This document shows, piece after piece, positions 9,026-22,200 of a stretch of 64,000 nt of DNA. The DNA is from Seison nebaliae (taxonomy: Eukaryota; Rotifera; Pararotatoria; Seisonacea; Seisonidae). The stretch is taken from positions 1 through 64,000 of the forward strand of contig JALJEE010000958.1 of NCBI GenBank assembly GCA_023231475.1, read 5' to 3'. How positions within the stretch are numbered: position 1 is the first letter of the stretch; each line of letters starts with the position of its first letter. The translations under genes and the position numbers were made by a program. The notes below the pieces were generated by a model. It did not search any database and was not told the origin of the DNA. It was given only the letters and a program-made list of their open reading frames with translations.

Positions 9026-11187
9026 TTACATACGTTCCAAAGGATTGATGCCTAATAATTTAAATAATAATTTCAACACGTTCGCCGTCGCTACCACTAA
9101 TTGTAATCGATCATAATTGATACGGACAATTTCTCCTGAAAAAATATTGAATAATAATTATTAATAAAAATTTTTAACCTTCACCATTCTTTTCAATGCA
9201 ATAACATTTATGATAAAATTCTGAAAATGTCGTAGCGATCTCGTACATGTAAGTGCAAATTGGATGAATATAGAAAGTTTTCATCGCTTGATCAATGACC
9301 TCTGTGAATTTGACGATACAATTCGCCAATTTAATTTCTTCTTTCTCCTCCAATTTTGGAATTTGTTCTTTCGCTTTTAAAACGATTTCTTCTCTCGATG
9401 TCGCTGTACGAATAATACTACAGATACGTGCATAAGCATACAACATATAAACAGCTGTATTTCCTGTATCTTGTAACATTCGATCAAATGAGAAAATGTA
9501 ATTGGATGTTCTCGTTGTGGAAAGATCAGCATATTTGATACATCCATAAGCCACAGCTCTTTGAATTCGATTAAATTCTTCTGGAGATAATTCTTTATCT
9601 CTCTCCTTCTCCATCAACTTATCTTTCGCTCGATTCAAACCTTCATTCAATAAATCACGTAATCGAATTGTGTCGCCACTTCGAGATTTGAATTTCTGTC
9701 GATCTTCTCCTAAAACTAAACCAAATTCAACATGTTCCACATGAACCTTCTCCGGATCGTACCAATTGGCCATTTGAGCAGTTTTAAAAATTCCTTTGAA
9801 ATGTTCATGTTGTCCACAATCCACCACATAAATAATTGCATCCGCTTTCTCCTCCTTCAAACGATGACGAATAGTTGCCAGATCGCTTGTATCATAAGTG
9901 AATCCACCATCACTTTTTTGAATGGTCAATGGTATGGAACAATCCGTTGGCCATACTAATAGTCGTCCTTCGTCTTTGATGGCGAGATTAGATTGGAGGA
10001 AATCTTTCACCACATCTTTCATCATTGATTGATAGAATGATTCTCCTCTCGCTTCAATTACCACTTCCAAATCATCATAAATCTTATTAAGTTCCGTCAA
10101 CGAAACATCACAAATTAATTTCCATGCTTTATAAGCATCACTCTCATATGATTGAACTTTCACCACATTCTCATATGATCGTTTTTTAAATTCTTCATCT
10201 TCATCAAAACGTTTTTTTGCTTGTTTGTAGAATTGTTGGAGATTTGAAATTGATGGTGATTCATTGAGATAATTTGGAAATTCATCTTGTAATTGAGCGA
10301 CCAACATACCAAATTGTGTACCCCAATCACCTAAATGATTTAATCGTAATACTTCATGACCACATGCTTCCAATAACCGACAAATACTATCACCAATAAT
10401 TGTCGATCTCAAATGACCGACATGCATTTCTTTTGCGATATTGGGCGATGATAAATCCACAACATATTTCAAAGATTTTTCCGTTTTACATGGTCGTGCA
10501 TCATTTAAGACTAAATTCTGTATTTGTTTCATTAACCATTCATGATTGATGTTAATATTAACGAAACCTGGACCGCCACAACTCAAATCTTTTATTATGA
10601 ATAAATCCATTTGATTTAAACGTTCAATTAATCGATTTGCAATTATTCTCGGATTGATTCCTAATAACTTTCCAAAAATCATAGATGAATCAAATTGAAA
10701 ATCTGACATCTTTCCATTTACGATAGTGATGTTGTGTGGAAATAATAAAGGAAATTTATCTTCTTTATAAAATTCGAGAAAAGTTCCATATCGAAATAAT
10801 TTCTGTAGATAATTCTTCACATTCACATATTCTCCATCATTCATTGATGAATCAATTAATCCTTTCAAATACTTCTCACTTTCAACCATTTCTTTTTCGA
10901 TACTTCTCTCCAAAATACCCAATTGATATTTCTTCTTTTGAATAAGAAAATCATTTTGACTTTTATCATTTCCATTCAAGAATGATCTGATCTTCTTTGG
11001 AATATTCTCATCCAATTCATCGACTTTCTTCTCATAACTCTCCAATTTCCCATTCTACAAATATCAGTGAATAAGATGTCTCATAATAAAAATTAACAGA
11101 TTCTTTCAATAATTTATTCTCCATCACTTCTTTTTCTTGCTTATAGAAATGAAGATTTCTTTTTTTGAGTATAAACGTGTTTTCCAT
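9026..11187 (-). CDS. RARS1: Arginyl-tRNA synthetase, cytosolic
   Basis: This class I enzyme charges tRNA-Arg. The model is complement(9026-9135, 9179-11054, 11098-11187), 691 residues, both introns 43 nt. After an N-terminal helical region and the additional domain (about 100-210) comes the HIGH box as EMHVGHLRSTIIGDS (about residue 240). It is followed by LNHLGDWGTQFGMLV, typical of eukaryotic ArgRS, the KMSKS-equivalent KFKSRSG, and the all-helical anticodon domain ending GINPLERM, close to the human C-terminus. The start is the ATG giving MENTFILKKRN. No mitochondrial presequence is obvious, so this is the cytosolic type. It is divergent with ALDH4A1, 350 nt apart. Confidence 0.93.
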
Positions 11188-11536
11188 TTTGTAGGACAGA
11201 AAAGAAACGATATATTCCAATCAAATTTCATTCTAATTCAAATAATACTTTGATCAAATCTGAATTGTTAAGCTGATCAATTCTCTCAAAAAATTTTGTC
11301 TTTTCTATTTTTATCCTTTCTGTCTTTTTTCCCCATCTCAACTAATAACAACAACAACAAGAAGAAAACAATTTTTTTTCTTTCTGTAAAGGCAATTTTA
11401 AAAAAGAGAATAAGGAAAATTTAAAAAGTAAACGAATTATGTTGCGACAATTGAACAAGTTTGTTCCTTTAATTATCTTTCTTATTTTTGGATTGAATAA
11501 TTTAAAAAAAAATATTAATAAAATTTTTCCGGTTGA

Positions 11537-13464
11537 ATGAATAGAAATTTGAGTAGAATACTTATTCGACATCAATCTTCATTGAATAAGATACCGAAGA
11601 ATGAACCGATTTATTCATATTTGGTTGGAAGTGACGAGAGAAATAATTTGAAGAAACAACTCGAAAAATATTCTTGTCAAGTCTCCGAAATTCCCATAGT
11701 GATCGGTGATGAAGAAATTTTCACGAATAATATCCGTCACCAAAAAATGCCGTTTAATCATTCCTCTAATTTAGCGAAGTTTTCTTATGCTGACGAGAAA
11801 TTATTAAAACATGCGATTGATGTGGGAGAAGATGCGAGACATGAATGGGAATTAGTTCCATTAAAAGAGCGCTGTGAAATATTGAGACGTGCTGCTGATC
11901 TCGTTTCGGGAAAGTATCGTCAACAATTGAATGCGGCGACAATGTTGGGTCAAGGGAAAACAGCAATTCAAGCAGAAATAGATGCATCTTGTGAATTAGC
12001 AGATTTCTTTCGATTTAATGCCGATTTCGCTGAGAATGCATCGACTTATATGCCCATTCATACGGAAGAGAGTAAGAACTTTATGGAATTGAGAGGATTG
12101 GAAGGATTTGTTGCTGCCATCTCTCCCTTCAATTTTACAGCTATCGGCGGAAATTTAGCAGCGACGCCAGCAATGATGGGATGTGCAGTCATGTGGAAAC
12201 CGAGCGATACAGCAGTTTTATCGAATTATATCGTTTATCAATTATTGAGAGAGGCTGGTATTCCTTCCGGTGTCATAAATTTCGTTCCATGTAATGGACC
12301 GATTTTTGGGAAAAGTGTCACTCAACATCGACATTTAAGTGCAATCAATTTCACTGGATCTATACCGTTAATAACTTGTTTTTTAATATTTTTTATTTAA
12401 TAATATTTTTCATAAAAATTCAAATTTTATTCAAATAATATTAATTCAAATTCAAATAATAAATACAGAACATTCAAATGGTTATGGCAACAAGTATCTC
12501 AACATCTTGACATTTATGCCAATTTTCCTGTTATGATCGGAGGTCAATAATTTTAAATTTCTATAAAAAATTCTCTAATCATAAATCTGATATTTATTCT
12601 TTTATTTAGAATTGGGAGGAAAGAATTTTCATTATGTCGACAAATCGGTAAAAGATTTGGATAATATTGTTTATGGAACAATTCGATCAGCATTCGAATA
12701 TAGTGGACAGAAATGTTCAGCTTGCTCTCGAATGTATCTACCGGTTTCCATGTGGAATTCATATGTTCGAGATAAAATGATTGAAGTGACGAAATCTCTC
12801 AAAATTGATTCAGTTTAGTTCAAAAAATTTTATTTTACAATGTCATTCGTCATCGTTCTGATTGACAGCCAATTGCTTTCGATACATTCACTTCGGCTGT
12901 TATCGATGAAGCGGCATTTGATCGTATTTCCAATTACGTAGAACATGGAAAGAAGAATTGTAAATTGATTGTAGGAGGAGAATGTAATAAAGAAACTGGT
13001 TATTTCATCAAACCAACAATTATCGAGACAACGGATCCACGAGACAAGATAATGACACAGGTTCTTTTCGTCGTTCAAACAATTCGAAAATTCGCCTATA
13101 GGAAATATTTGGTCCGGTTTTATCTGTTTATCCATATCCTGATAATGCGAGTCATATCGATATAATGAATTTGATTGATACGAGTACAAATTATGCATTA
13201 ACTGGTAGTGTTTATTCGGAAGAGGAAAAAGTGATTGACGATGCGAAGAAGATATTGCGTCATACTGTTGGAAATTTTTATATTAATGATAAGTCAACGG
13301 GTAGTGTCGTTGGACAACAACCATTTGGAGGAGCTCGTTTGTCAGGAACGAATGACAAAGCTGGAGGACCAAATTATCCTTTACGATTCGCTTCTCCCTT
13401 GTCCACCAAACGAACAATAACACCATTAACTACTCATGAATATGGTTATATGGAAGAAGCTTAA
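11537..13464 (+). CDS. ALDH4A1: Delta-1-pyrroline-5-carboxylate dehydrogenase, mitochondrial
   Basis: This mitochondrial enzyme oxidises glutamate-gamma-semialdehyde (from proline breakdown) to glutamate with NAD. The model joins 11537-12366, 12469-12542, 12610-12812, 12869-13060 and 13102-13464 (553 residues; human 563). The N-terminus MNRNLSRILIRHQSS is Arg-rich and presequence-like. Signature blocks are FVAAISPFNFTAIGGNLAA, MWKPSDTAVLSNY and INFTGSIP, the general-base glutamate in GELGGKNFHYV, the catalytic cysteine in YSGQKCSACSRMYLP, and the C-terminal GNFYINDKSTGSVVGQQPFG. All key residues are present. Introns are 102, 67, 56 and 41 nt. The 41-nt intron at 13061-13101 is among the shortest in the window. 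Confidence 0.95.
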
Positions 13465-15179
13465 TTGCCGATTAACAGTGATCTGATTTCTCCAATTGCT
13501 TCGATAGATAAAATGAAAATTTTTGAAAAATTCTTTTTAACATTTAACAATTCCTTCATCTCTTTTATTTCTGCTTTGTTCATGAGGAAGATACATCGGT
13601 CTCTCTTATTCAAATAAACTAAAAAATAGAGTGAAATTATCTAATTCTTCCAATTTGTCGGAAAAAAGATCTGATTTGATGGGTGGGTGTAGTAAGAGGA
13701 AATAGATTGGAAGACTCATTGGAAATATGATTTTTTGAGGAATTTATTTAATGAATATTAGATGATGATTTTGTGTATTTAGCAATTTTATTGTCATCGG
13801 AAGTCAATAGACGATTCGACAAGTGGGAGTTCTTCTTACGAAATCGATCAAACAAAATTTTTGGATACGAAAATCATTTTTCTTCTTATCAGTGAATGTA
13901 ATTCGAAGGATAAATAGTTCTGAATAATTTAATATGAATAATAAGAGTATTCTTTCTTGAAACATTTCCGTCTATGATATGGTTGGGAGATTAATGGAGA
14001 ACGTGGGAAACAGAATAGATCGGAAATATTTAGTAGTTCGATTAGCAGATTAGCGACATAAAACTCTAATATTAATGATGATAAGGTGAATATTTATTCA
14101 AATGATTAGGAAATAATGATTCATAGTATATGGTGATGGAAAGAAAGAAATAAAGATGAATTAATCTTTCTGTTGATGAATATTCGTTACCTTATTATTC
14201 TGAGAAATAATAATTGGAAGAATGTAGAAAATTTTAAGAAATGAGATTTCCTATAAGTACCATTTCCATATCAGAGTTGGGAAAGGAAATGATCAAATGA
14301 ACAAAAAAAAAGTATTTATTAGTGGAACGAAACTTCTAATTTATTTATTTGCTATTTGCATTCTTTCGTATTGTCACCTCTGATTTCTACTTTTTCCAAA
14401 TATTGTTCATTCCTGGTAAGATATACCTCCGATGGAATTCCTTTTCGTCCTTTAAGTAGAATTCCATTCTCTAATTTTTATATAAGTTTCTTTTTCTGAA
14501 ATTACAATATTCTGCTCCAGAAATACTCTAGAAACTGTTATGTCTTCCGATTTCTTTCCTAATTCTTTTCCTCAATCTTCTTCTCATCATCATGTCGATG
14601 ATGATTAGTAAGATGATTCCATACTGCGAGTAGGATGGTGATGAAAATAATAATGTGGATGATGGAATTTCCAAAGTATATTTGATGGCAGATTAAGAAA
14701 TGAAGTCTTTGGGAAAGCATAACAAATTTAATTTCCTTTCTCCTCATCACATTCCATTTCCATTTGAACTTAATCGTTTCCACGTTTCATTGACTATTGC
14801 CAATTACTTTTGTCATTTTTAATCGTTAACTTACACGAATATAATTCGTCTCGAATGTATTGCGAAAACGACGAGGAGGCAGAAAAGAAGAAGGTTCAAT
14901 TTATTTGACATCCAAAAATTTTCATCAAGAATCGTATTACTCTTGTTCGGAATATTATGATTATATTCATTCGCTTTCATTTCTTTTCTGATAACTGACG
15001 AACGAAATTGTTTTTTTCAATCAATCATCAATTATATTCTTCTCCACGACGAATGTCTTTGTTATTGAAAAACATCCATAATTTTTTTCTATAATTCTCT
15101 TCCCGTCTATATTATTTTATGCGAAAATTCTTCCCTGATCAGATTTCATTCGAGCACTACCACGAATCGATAAACTAGA
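13465..15179. other. Intergenic, 1.7 kb, no firm gene
   Basis: This is AT-rich sequence without a convincing open frame on the plus strand. One weak minus-strand possibility (about 14562-14750) would encode some 60 residues starting MRRKEIKF, with one hydrophobic segment (GNSIIHIIIFITILLAV) and a charged tail. It has no recognisable homology. The region presumably holds regulatory sequence for the peptide gene at 15180. Confidence 0.4.
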
Positions 15180-15564
15180 ATGTTCCGAATTACTACCATC
15201 TTCTTTATCATTGCTTCGATCTCATGTCTAAGTTAGTTCTATTTCATTCAAATCTTATTAATTGGCTTGTGAAAAAACATTTGAAGATCTCCCGGAGAAA
15301 CGACAATTTTCACGAGCATTATGGGTTGGCAAACGAATGGGACCGATTGTAAAGAGATCATTCTCTAATCCGGGCATGTGGGTGGGTAAACGTGAGTCGA
15401 TAAGACCGTATGTACCGTCGGTCGATCATACTGCATTTCCCGCACTTTTAAAAATTATGAGAGATGAAGCCGAACAATTATTACGACAGAAAGAACTACC
15501 AGAAGTGAAAGATTTCCGACGAACTCTACAGAATGTGTGGGACAGTTATGCGGCAGAAGGTTAA
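15180..15564 (+). CDS. Putative neuropeptide precursor (W-V-amide peptides)
   Basis: The model joins 15180-15231 and 15287-15564 with a 55-nt intron, giving 109 residues in frame. Exon 1 is a signal peptide (MFRITTIFFIIASISCL). Exon 2 opens with LPEKR, then QFSRALWVGKR, MGPIVKR and SFSNPGMWVGKR. Dibasic KR sites plus C-terminal Gly predict two amidated peptides, QFSRALWV-amide (possibly pyroglutamate at the start) and SFSNPGMWV-amide, sharing an (L/M)WV-amide end. A heptapeptide without amidation lies between them. The remaining 60 or so residues have no further KR site and no recognised motif. The end does not match the well-known families I considered (W-amide/MIP, GLWamide, tachykinin, kinin). 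The intron acceptor reads TTTGAAG, which is weak, so the exon join is inferred. Confidence 0.75.
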
Positions 15565-16910
15565 CATTTTAGATACTCTTTTATTTACTGAGAGAAAAGA
15601 AGAACAAAATGTTAGTTAGTTCGACTTTTAGTTAATTCTCCCTGAGATGTTAGTTGGAATGTTTCTGATAATAATGTTGATTATGTTTACGATGAATTGA
15701 CGGTGGATGATGTTGATCTCTCTCTCTCTCTCATTTATTATCTAGGCGGGAACTTATCAAGAATGTTAAATCGTCATTACGAATTTTACGAATGTTACTT
15801 TATGTTGAAGAATTGTCTACCAGATGATCCGATTTTTGTGTAATCGCAATAATTGAGGATGATATAGATGACAATGAACTCTCTGGGAATAAATAAATTT
15901 GATCCATCGAAATGCGAAAGAAATATTTTGTTTTTATTTATTTTCATCTAAACCAGTATTTATCGATATTCTTCTTTTAACACAATATATTTTATTCTTC
16001 CCCCAAAACTCTTCTCCCTTTCAATTTCTCTCTCTAATTCGTGATTTGTTTAGTAAAGGAAGATTGAACTAAATAAAAGAAAGGAACGTCATTTTTTATT
16101 AGTTGCGGTTGAATGACGGTCTCCGATTTCATGTCAACACTTAACACAAGATCATTCCCATTATTTTTATTCTAATTAATATAAACTTATATATTTGTTC
16201 TTTTGATATGTTAAAATTAAGAATTTGGAAGAATTAATTCTCTTTCAATTAACAGCTAATTCACCATCAATTCTCTCTCATCCTCTACTCAACATGTGTA
16301 CTATAATAATATTCATACACACTTCACTTACTTGTTTGATTGAATTAATCAGTCATTGAGCTCTCTACACATGTACGAGAAGAGATATGCAGATGAAGTT
16401 GTTGAAGTCAGCTGCGGGTACATGTCTTTTTAGAAGTGAAGTGCACACATCATGTCAAAATAGGAACGAGGACATGAGAGATGTTGCAAATATTATCTTT
16501 TTTTAGTCAACATTTCTCTCCTTAAATTTATGAGTTAATTTTGGTAATTGTCGACGGGGAGAATGTTTAATGATTTCTAACCACAACATTGGTTGAAGTT
16601 GAAGGGGGAACAGAATAGAGAAACATAAAGACATGTTATTGCCATGTATTAATTCTGTATCAGCGTGAAATCAATTCTCACATTATCATTGCGGTATTTA
16701 TTGTTTCATTTCCTCCATTTCACATCGATTAGGGATACCATACCGTATCAGATTCACACCATCTTGCGAACTATCGAACAATTTAAGAATCATCTTCTCC
16801 TCCATAAATAGCGCAAAGAAATCTACATTTCTATTTATTCCATAATTATTTTTAGTTTCATTCTTATCGTTCGAATTTTATTTCCTAATATTTCATCGAA
16901 TCATTCGAGA
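15565..16910. other. Intergenic, 1.3 kb, no gene seen
   Basis: This AT-rich sequence lies between the peptide precursor and fascin. It includes a short CT run near 15719-15731 and an AATAAA near 15890 that could end the peptide transcript. No coding or RNA gene was recognised. Confidence 0.5.
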
Positions 16911-19109
16911 ATGATTGCCGATATGGAGGAAAATAAAATTGACAATTTTCAGATGGATCCATCAGATTCCGTCGAACAAAGAGAGGAAAAGGATTTTGAA
17001 GAAACTAGTAACTGTGAAACGAAACGAATGCCAAATGTCATTAATTCGACAAAAGAATTGTTAGAAGTTGACAATATGATGGAAATGAACCAGAATCATA
17101 CAGACGACAGTGACGTAGATAGTGAAGATCATAACGGATATGTTTCAGATTTGAAAGAATCGAAAAGTGTTTCGTCAGTTGAACGTGAAGATTCAGAAGC
17201 GTCTGATCCAATTATTGAAAAGTCTTTATCGCCAAATAGCGAAGATGAACCAGTACGAAGTTTAAGAGATTATTGGCGTCAGAAGGAGAAGGTGATGTTG
17301 AAAGAGAAAGAATCAGAGAAAGAGACAAGAAAGAAATTTAAGAATGATTTTAAGTTTCAAGTAAATTTGGAGAAATCGTTCGAAAAGAATTGTATCGTCA
17401 ATCATCGAAAGAAGTCGTTAGAGAAGAAAATCGAAACGGATAATTTTCCAATGTATCAATATCGTTCGTCGAATAATCGACGATTAGACAACAATGGTAA
17501 TACTCATAAGAAGAATGGAGTAAAAGCATCAGAAATCTTATTTGGGATTTGTTCAACAGCCGGTCGATATTTAACATGCGAACGATTCGGTAATCGGGTC
17601 TCAATTGACGGTCTCCATTTGAAGAATAAGCAACAATGGAAATTGAAATTTATAAAACAACCAAACCATCAACAACAACAACAATGTGTAGCAATAATAA
17701 ATGCTCAGAATTTTTATTTGGCAGTGAATAGATATGATGAATGTGAAACGGTTTGTTATGAGAAGAATGAAGAAATTCAAACACATTCTCTATTTTTTAT
17801 ACAAATTCAACCGTCAGGAAAATATGTTTTTGAGAATGTTTCAACCAAAATGTATCTGTCATGTCCAAATAATATGAATAATGATAGTAATGTTAAATGT
17901 ACAATGAATAAATATGAATGGATAGTACAATTGGCGATCCATCCATTAGTGACGTTATGTCAAACGAAACGACAAACATATGCCATATTGAATGAGAAGA
18001 AAAAACATTTGGAATGTAATTCGAATATCGGTTGGGGAATTCGATCATTACTCCATTTAGAACATACATCGGAAGGATGTACATTTCGTACTTTCGACAA
18101 TAAATATCTGGTGAATGATGGCACGTTAACAATGGATATGAAATCTCTAACCAACGATCAATCAATCTATTTCAAATTACACATTTTCGAAAACAGTTTT
18201 GCTTTCCAAGATAGGCGAATGCGATTTCTTTGTTCATCTGGTCCCCGAGGAATTTTGGCAGCTCGAGCGAAAACTTGTACAAAAGAAGAATTATTCTCAT
18301 TAGAAATCAATAATCCCATTGTTACATTGACATCGTTACATAATGAGAAGTTTGTCTCGATGAAACAAGGCCGTCAATTGATCGCCAATCAATCGTCAAA
18401 TGAGGCGAGTGAACAATTCCAGTTGGAATATTCGTCGAAGCACAGTGCCTTCCTTATTCGCAGTTGCAGTGGTGAATTTTGGCACATTGATAATAATGAT
18501 AATGTTTTATTGGACGATACGAAACATTCGAATTTCCTCTTGAAATATATGGAAGATTCGGGTATCGTACGATTACAATCGATTAATGATTCGGATGAGA
18601 AGGTAATTAGTGTTCAATCGAATGGATATTTGAGAAGGCTAGATCGATATACTTCTCATCAATCATTATTCAAAATGAATATTATCAATCGACCATATAC
18701 TATTCTTAAAACGATACATGGCTTTATCGGTGCAGGTGTGAAGAGATCTCAATTGGAATGTAATCGAGTTATTGGAACAACATATCATATAGAATATATT
18801 GATGAATCGAAAAACTTTAATATAAGAGGTTGGGATTATTTTTATATATATTATTAAATTTTTGAAATTTAAATTTTTATAATTATTATAGATAACGAAA
18901 ATAATTATTGGTGTTATAGTGAGAAGAGTAACCAACTCTATTTATCGGATACAGAAAAGAAACAATCATTCTCTATAAATATATGTAATCATGAAGGTTT
19001 CTTTGTAAGATTGATAATGAATGAGAATGGGAAGTATGTGCGTGGAGAGAAGAATGGTTCCCTAACAACGACCACAAACATTGAACAAGCATTAATTCTC
19101 GAAATTTGA
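16911..19109 (+). CDS. FSCN: Fascin with long acidic N-terminal extension
   Basis: Fascin bundles actin filaments in filopodia and microvilli. The model joins 16911-18828 and 18892-19109 (711 residues; human fascin is 493). The first 200 or so residues are an extension rich in Asp/Glu/Ser, then Lys/Glu, with no recognised domain. Then four beta-trefoil repeats follow the fascin order: ILFGICSTAGRYLTCERFG, WIVQLAIHPLV, RGILAARAKTCTKEELFSLE, and MNIINRPYTILKTIHGFIGA, ending in a 72-residue second exon with GKYVRGEKNG. In the first repeat the residue aligned with human Ser39 (the PKC site just before LKKKQ) is His (HLKNKQQW). The extension is in the same exon as the core and has no stop or acceptor-like break at the join, so it is likely real; an internal start is an alternative. 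Confidence 0.88.
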
Positions 19110-19216
19110 TTCTCCCAATTTAATTTTTAACTTTTCAATCATTTTTAATTCGACCATTTCATGAAATTGATAATTTTTCTCTATTTTTATTAAACGAATA
19201 AATAAATTACTTATTA

Positions 19217-22200
19217 TTACATATTATTATTTGTCAGTAGTGGAGTTTTAGTCATAGAAATGTTGTCTTCGATATCTGTCAGATCTTCACCAACAAACAT
19301 TAATTCACTAGAAAAAGAGAAAATAAGAAAACCGTCAGGTCTGTTATCAGATTTCGGTTTCATTGTGATTGACGTGATAGATCGATTTAACGTGAGATTT
19401 TGAGATTCAGTATTCTTATTTGCTGAGTTTGGTCTCATATTTAATGGGGGAATATTAGATATAGTTTCACTTGCTGAAAACAAATTAAAAAATTAAAAAA
19501 TTATTATTTTCTAATAAAATTTTAAATTTTTATTAACTTTTTAATCTGATTTTAGAATTATGTTTCCTGTGCATTTTTGGACTTATTGGAATTTTCACGA
19601 TGGAATCTCTTCCTCCATTCATCAGTGGCAATTGTCCTTTATACAAGTGGCCATCAGTACCGGTAATATCCATTCGATTCCTGTAAAAAATAAATCCAAA
19701 TTATTATCATTATTTAATAGTATTCTCGTCATAAAAAGAAAAGTGCAGAAGCGAAATTAAAGTTAATCCAATCATTATCATTTCAAGTATTCTAATTGTT
19801 TCCCCTTTTTTTTTACCTTTTTTTATGTAAATAATAAGTGATGATATGACTGATTGATCTTCTGGTATTTGGTCTGTTTCTATAGAACGAAGATGAGAAT
19901 GTCACTAACTTATCATTTGTTTCAGAATCCAATGCTTGTCGAATCACTTTTCGATGAGGATATGATGTTGCCGTATGTGTACCACCAACTTGACGATTAA
20001 TTGAATGATAATTCGAGAAATCTTTCAATCCGCTCAAAGCTTGTGCTTGTATGTATGCTTTGGATGGAGGATAGATATTTTGTGCTTGTAATTTTTGGAA
20101 TTGTCGTAGTTGATCCATTTCATAAATGGAGACTGCTCGATTCGGACCTGTCATCGCCTTTAATGCTTTCTCCAAAGGAGCAACTGGTGTCGGATGTAAT
20201 GATGAATTCACATCTATAGGTCTATCACAAGAGAGACAGTTATATCGAAAAACTGGTCGTCGTAATCCAGCAGCGTCATCTTCCACCGGAACATAAGTGT
20301 GTTGATGTGGTTGTACGGGTTGTTCGACATTCAAATTCTTCAAAAGTCGTTTCATCTTTTTCAATTGTTTCTCCAACTCCTTCTTGAACTCTTCAATTTC
20401 ATCCTTCTCGATTTTTAAATTTAATTCTTCGTTTGTCTTCTTTTGATTTTCGTTCATTAAATTGTCCTAAATTTATATTAATTATCAATCGGATATTTTC
20501 AAAAAATAATTAAACGATATCAGATAATTGTCTTTTCAAATTGTCAATTTGTCGAGAGAGCGCCGCAGTAATATCGTCCACTGTTGGAGTTGATTTTCCG
20601 GATTTTTTACGAATTTCTGAACGATCTGCCTTCTCCTCTTGTAGTTGTCGACATAATGCTTGCAATTGCTGAATTCGATAAAAAAAATTGAAGAATTTAT
20701 TAGGAACATGAAATGTGTAACTTGAAGCAACTTTTCATTCGTTTCGAAATCTTTTTGTAAATTTAAGATATCTTCAAATGAAATATCAGTTTGATTGTTG
20801 TTGTTATTATTATTATCATTGTCATTATCATTGTTTCTTTCATTAGACATATTTGCAATTTTATTTTGTGAATTCGCTAATTGTTGACGTAACTGTAAAG
20901 GAAAATGTTTTAAATATAATTGATGGAATGAAGAAATATGTAATTGGGAAACATTTTTCAATAATTTTTTTAATTCACTCAATTCCTTTTCATTGTTCCC
21001 GAATTTATTTTTAAGATTTTTCAGTTCGTCTGCCAATCCTGGATATAAATCGTTAAGTCTTCTCATATATTCTTCAACTTCTTTCCTAAAATTCTCGTCG
21101 GTGTCACTTCTCTCAATTTTGGTTTTAATAATTGGTTCAGTTTGATGATTATCATCTGTTTTTGATTGACTAGCGGTTAGATTAGATTGTATTAAATCAT
21201 TAATTGATTGCTGCAACGATCTTAATTGATCATCTGCGGTTGCTAATTGTTGAAATATATTATTCATTTTACTCAGAGCATCGTCTAATGATTTCGAACA
21301 TTTATCAATATCTTTAGACATTAACTTTGTTTTACTATCTGTTTAATTAAATAAAATTCATGAGATTAATAAATAAAGGGGAACCATCAACTGACGATTT
21401 TCGTGGTTGATTACCATGTTTAATATCTTGAACTTTTTCGGCAGTTTCTTCTTTGAAATTTAATTTTTCTTCTTCCGAATTCTTGTTAACTCGATCATCT
21501 AAATTCTTCAAATTTTCTTTCAACATTTCAAATAATTTCTTCAAATCATCAATTTGTTCCTGCAATTGTTCTTTGTCCTTCTCATTCAATTTTTCCTTCA
21601 TTTCCTTCTCCGTTGTTTCTATTCGTTTTCGTAATTCATCAATCTCATTTTGTAAAGCTTGGATCATATTTGTTAAGCCGTCAAACTCCTTTCTATCCAA
21701 TTTCTCCTTTAACTCCTCATCAATCTTCTTCAATCTTTCATCATAATCTGAAAATTTATTTGATAAATTTTTCATATTCTCTTTCATTTCATCCAACACA
21801 TCGTTAGAAGTTTGTTCTTTCTCTAAATCGGATAATTTGTTTTGTAATTTTGATTGTGCATTTTCCAATTCTTTCATTTCTTGTAATAATTTCTCCAACA
21901 ATTCAGTTAGTCGTGTAATTCCACTTTCGTTTGCTTCAACTCGTTTATTTAATTGGATTGAATTCCATGCATAGACGACAGCAGAATTTTCTCGGTTATC
22001 TTCTGATTCTGGATCCGTTTTACTAGAATTACTTCCTTTCATATATTTGGATAGAATTTCATTATTCCCCAAATCTTTCACACTTTCCAATTGCGATTCC
22101 AATCGATATAATTGTTCTTTAATTTTATTCATATCGTTATCTCGTTTTCTTTCTATTACTTGTAAATTATCTAATTTATTTTCTGCGTTTGACATCCGCT

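Noticed and set aside
14559-14783. Minus-strand single-helix frame
   Set aside because: It is listed only as a weak possibility inside the intergenic entry; there is no ATG at the beginning of the frame and no homology.
21453-21807. Plus-strand Ser/Phe-rich frames
   Set aside because: They are antisense to the Lys/Glu coiled coil of the QRICH2-like gene, where such codons give Phe/Ser-rich shadows.
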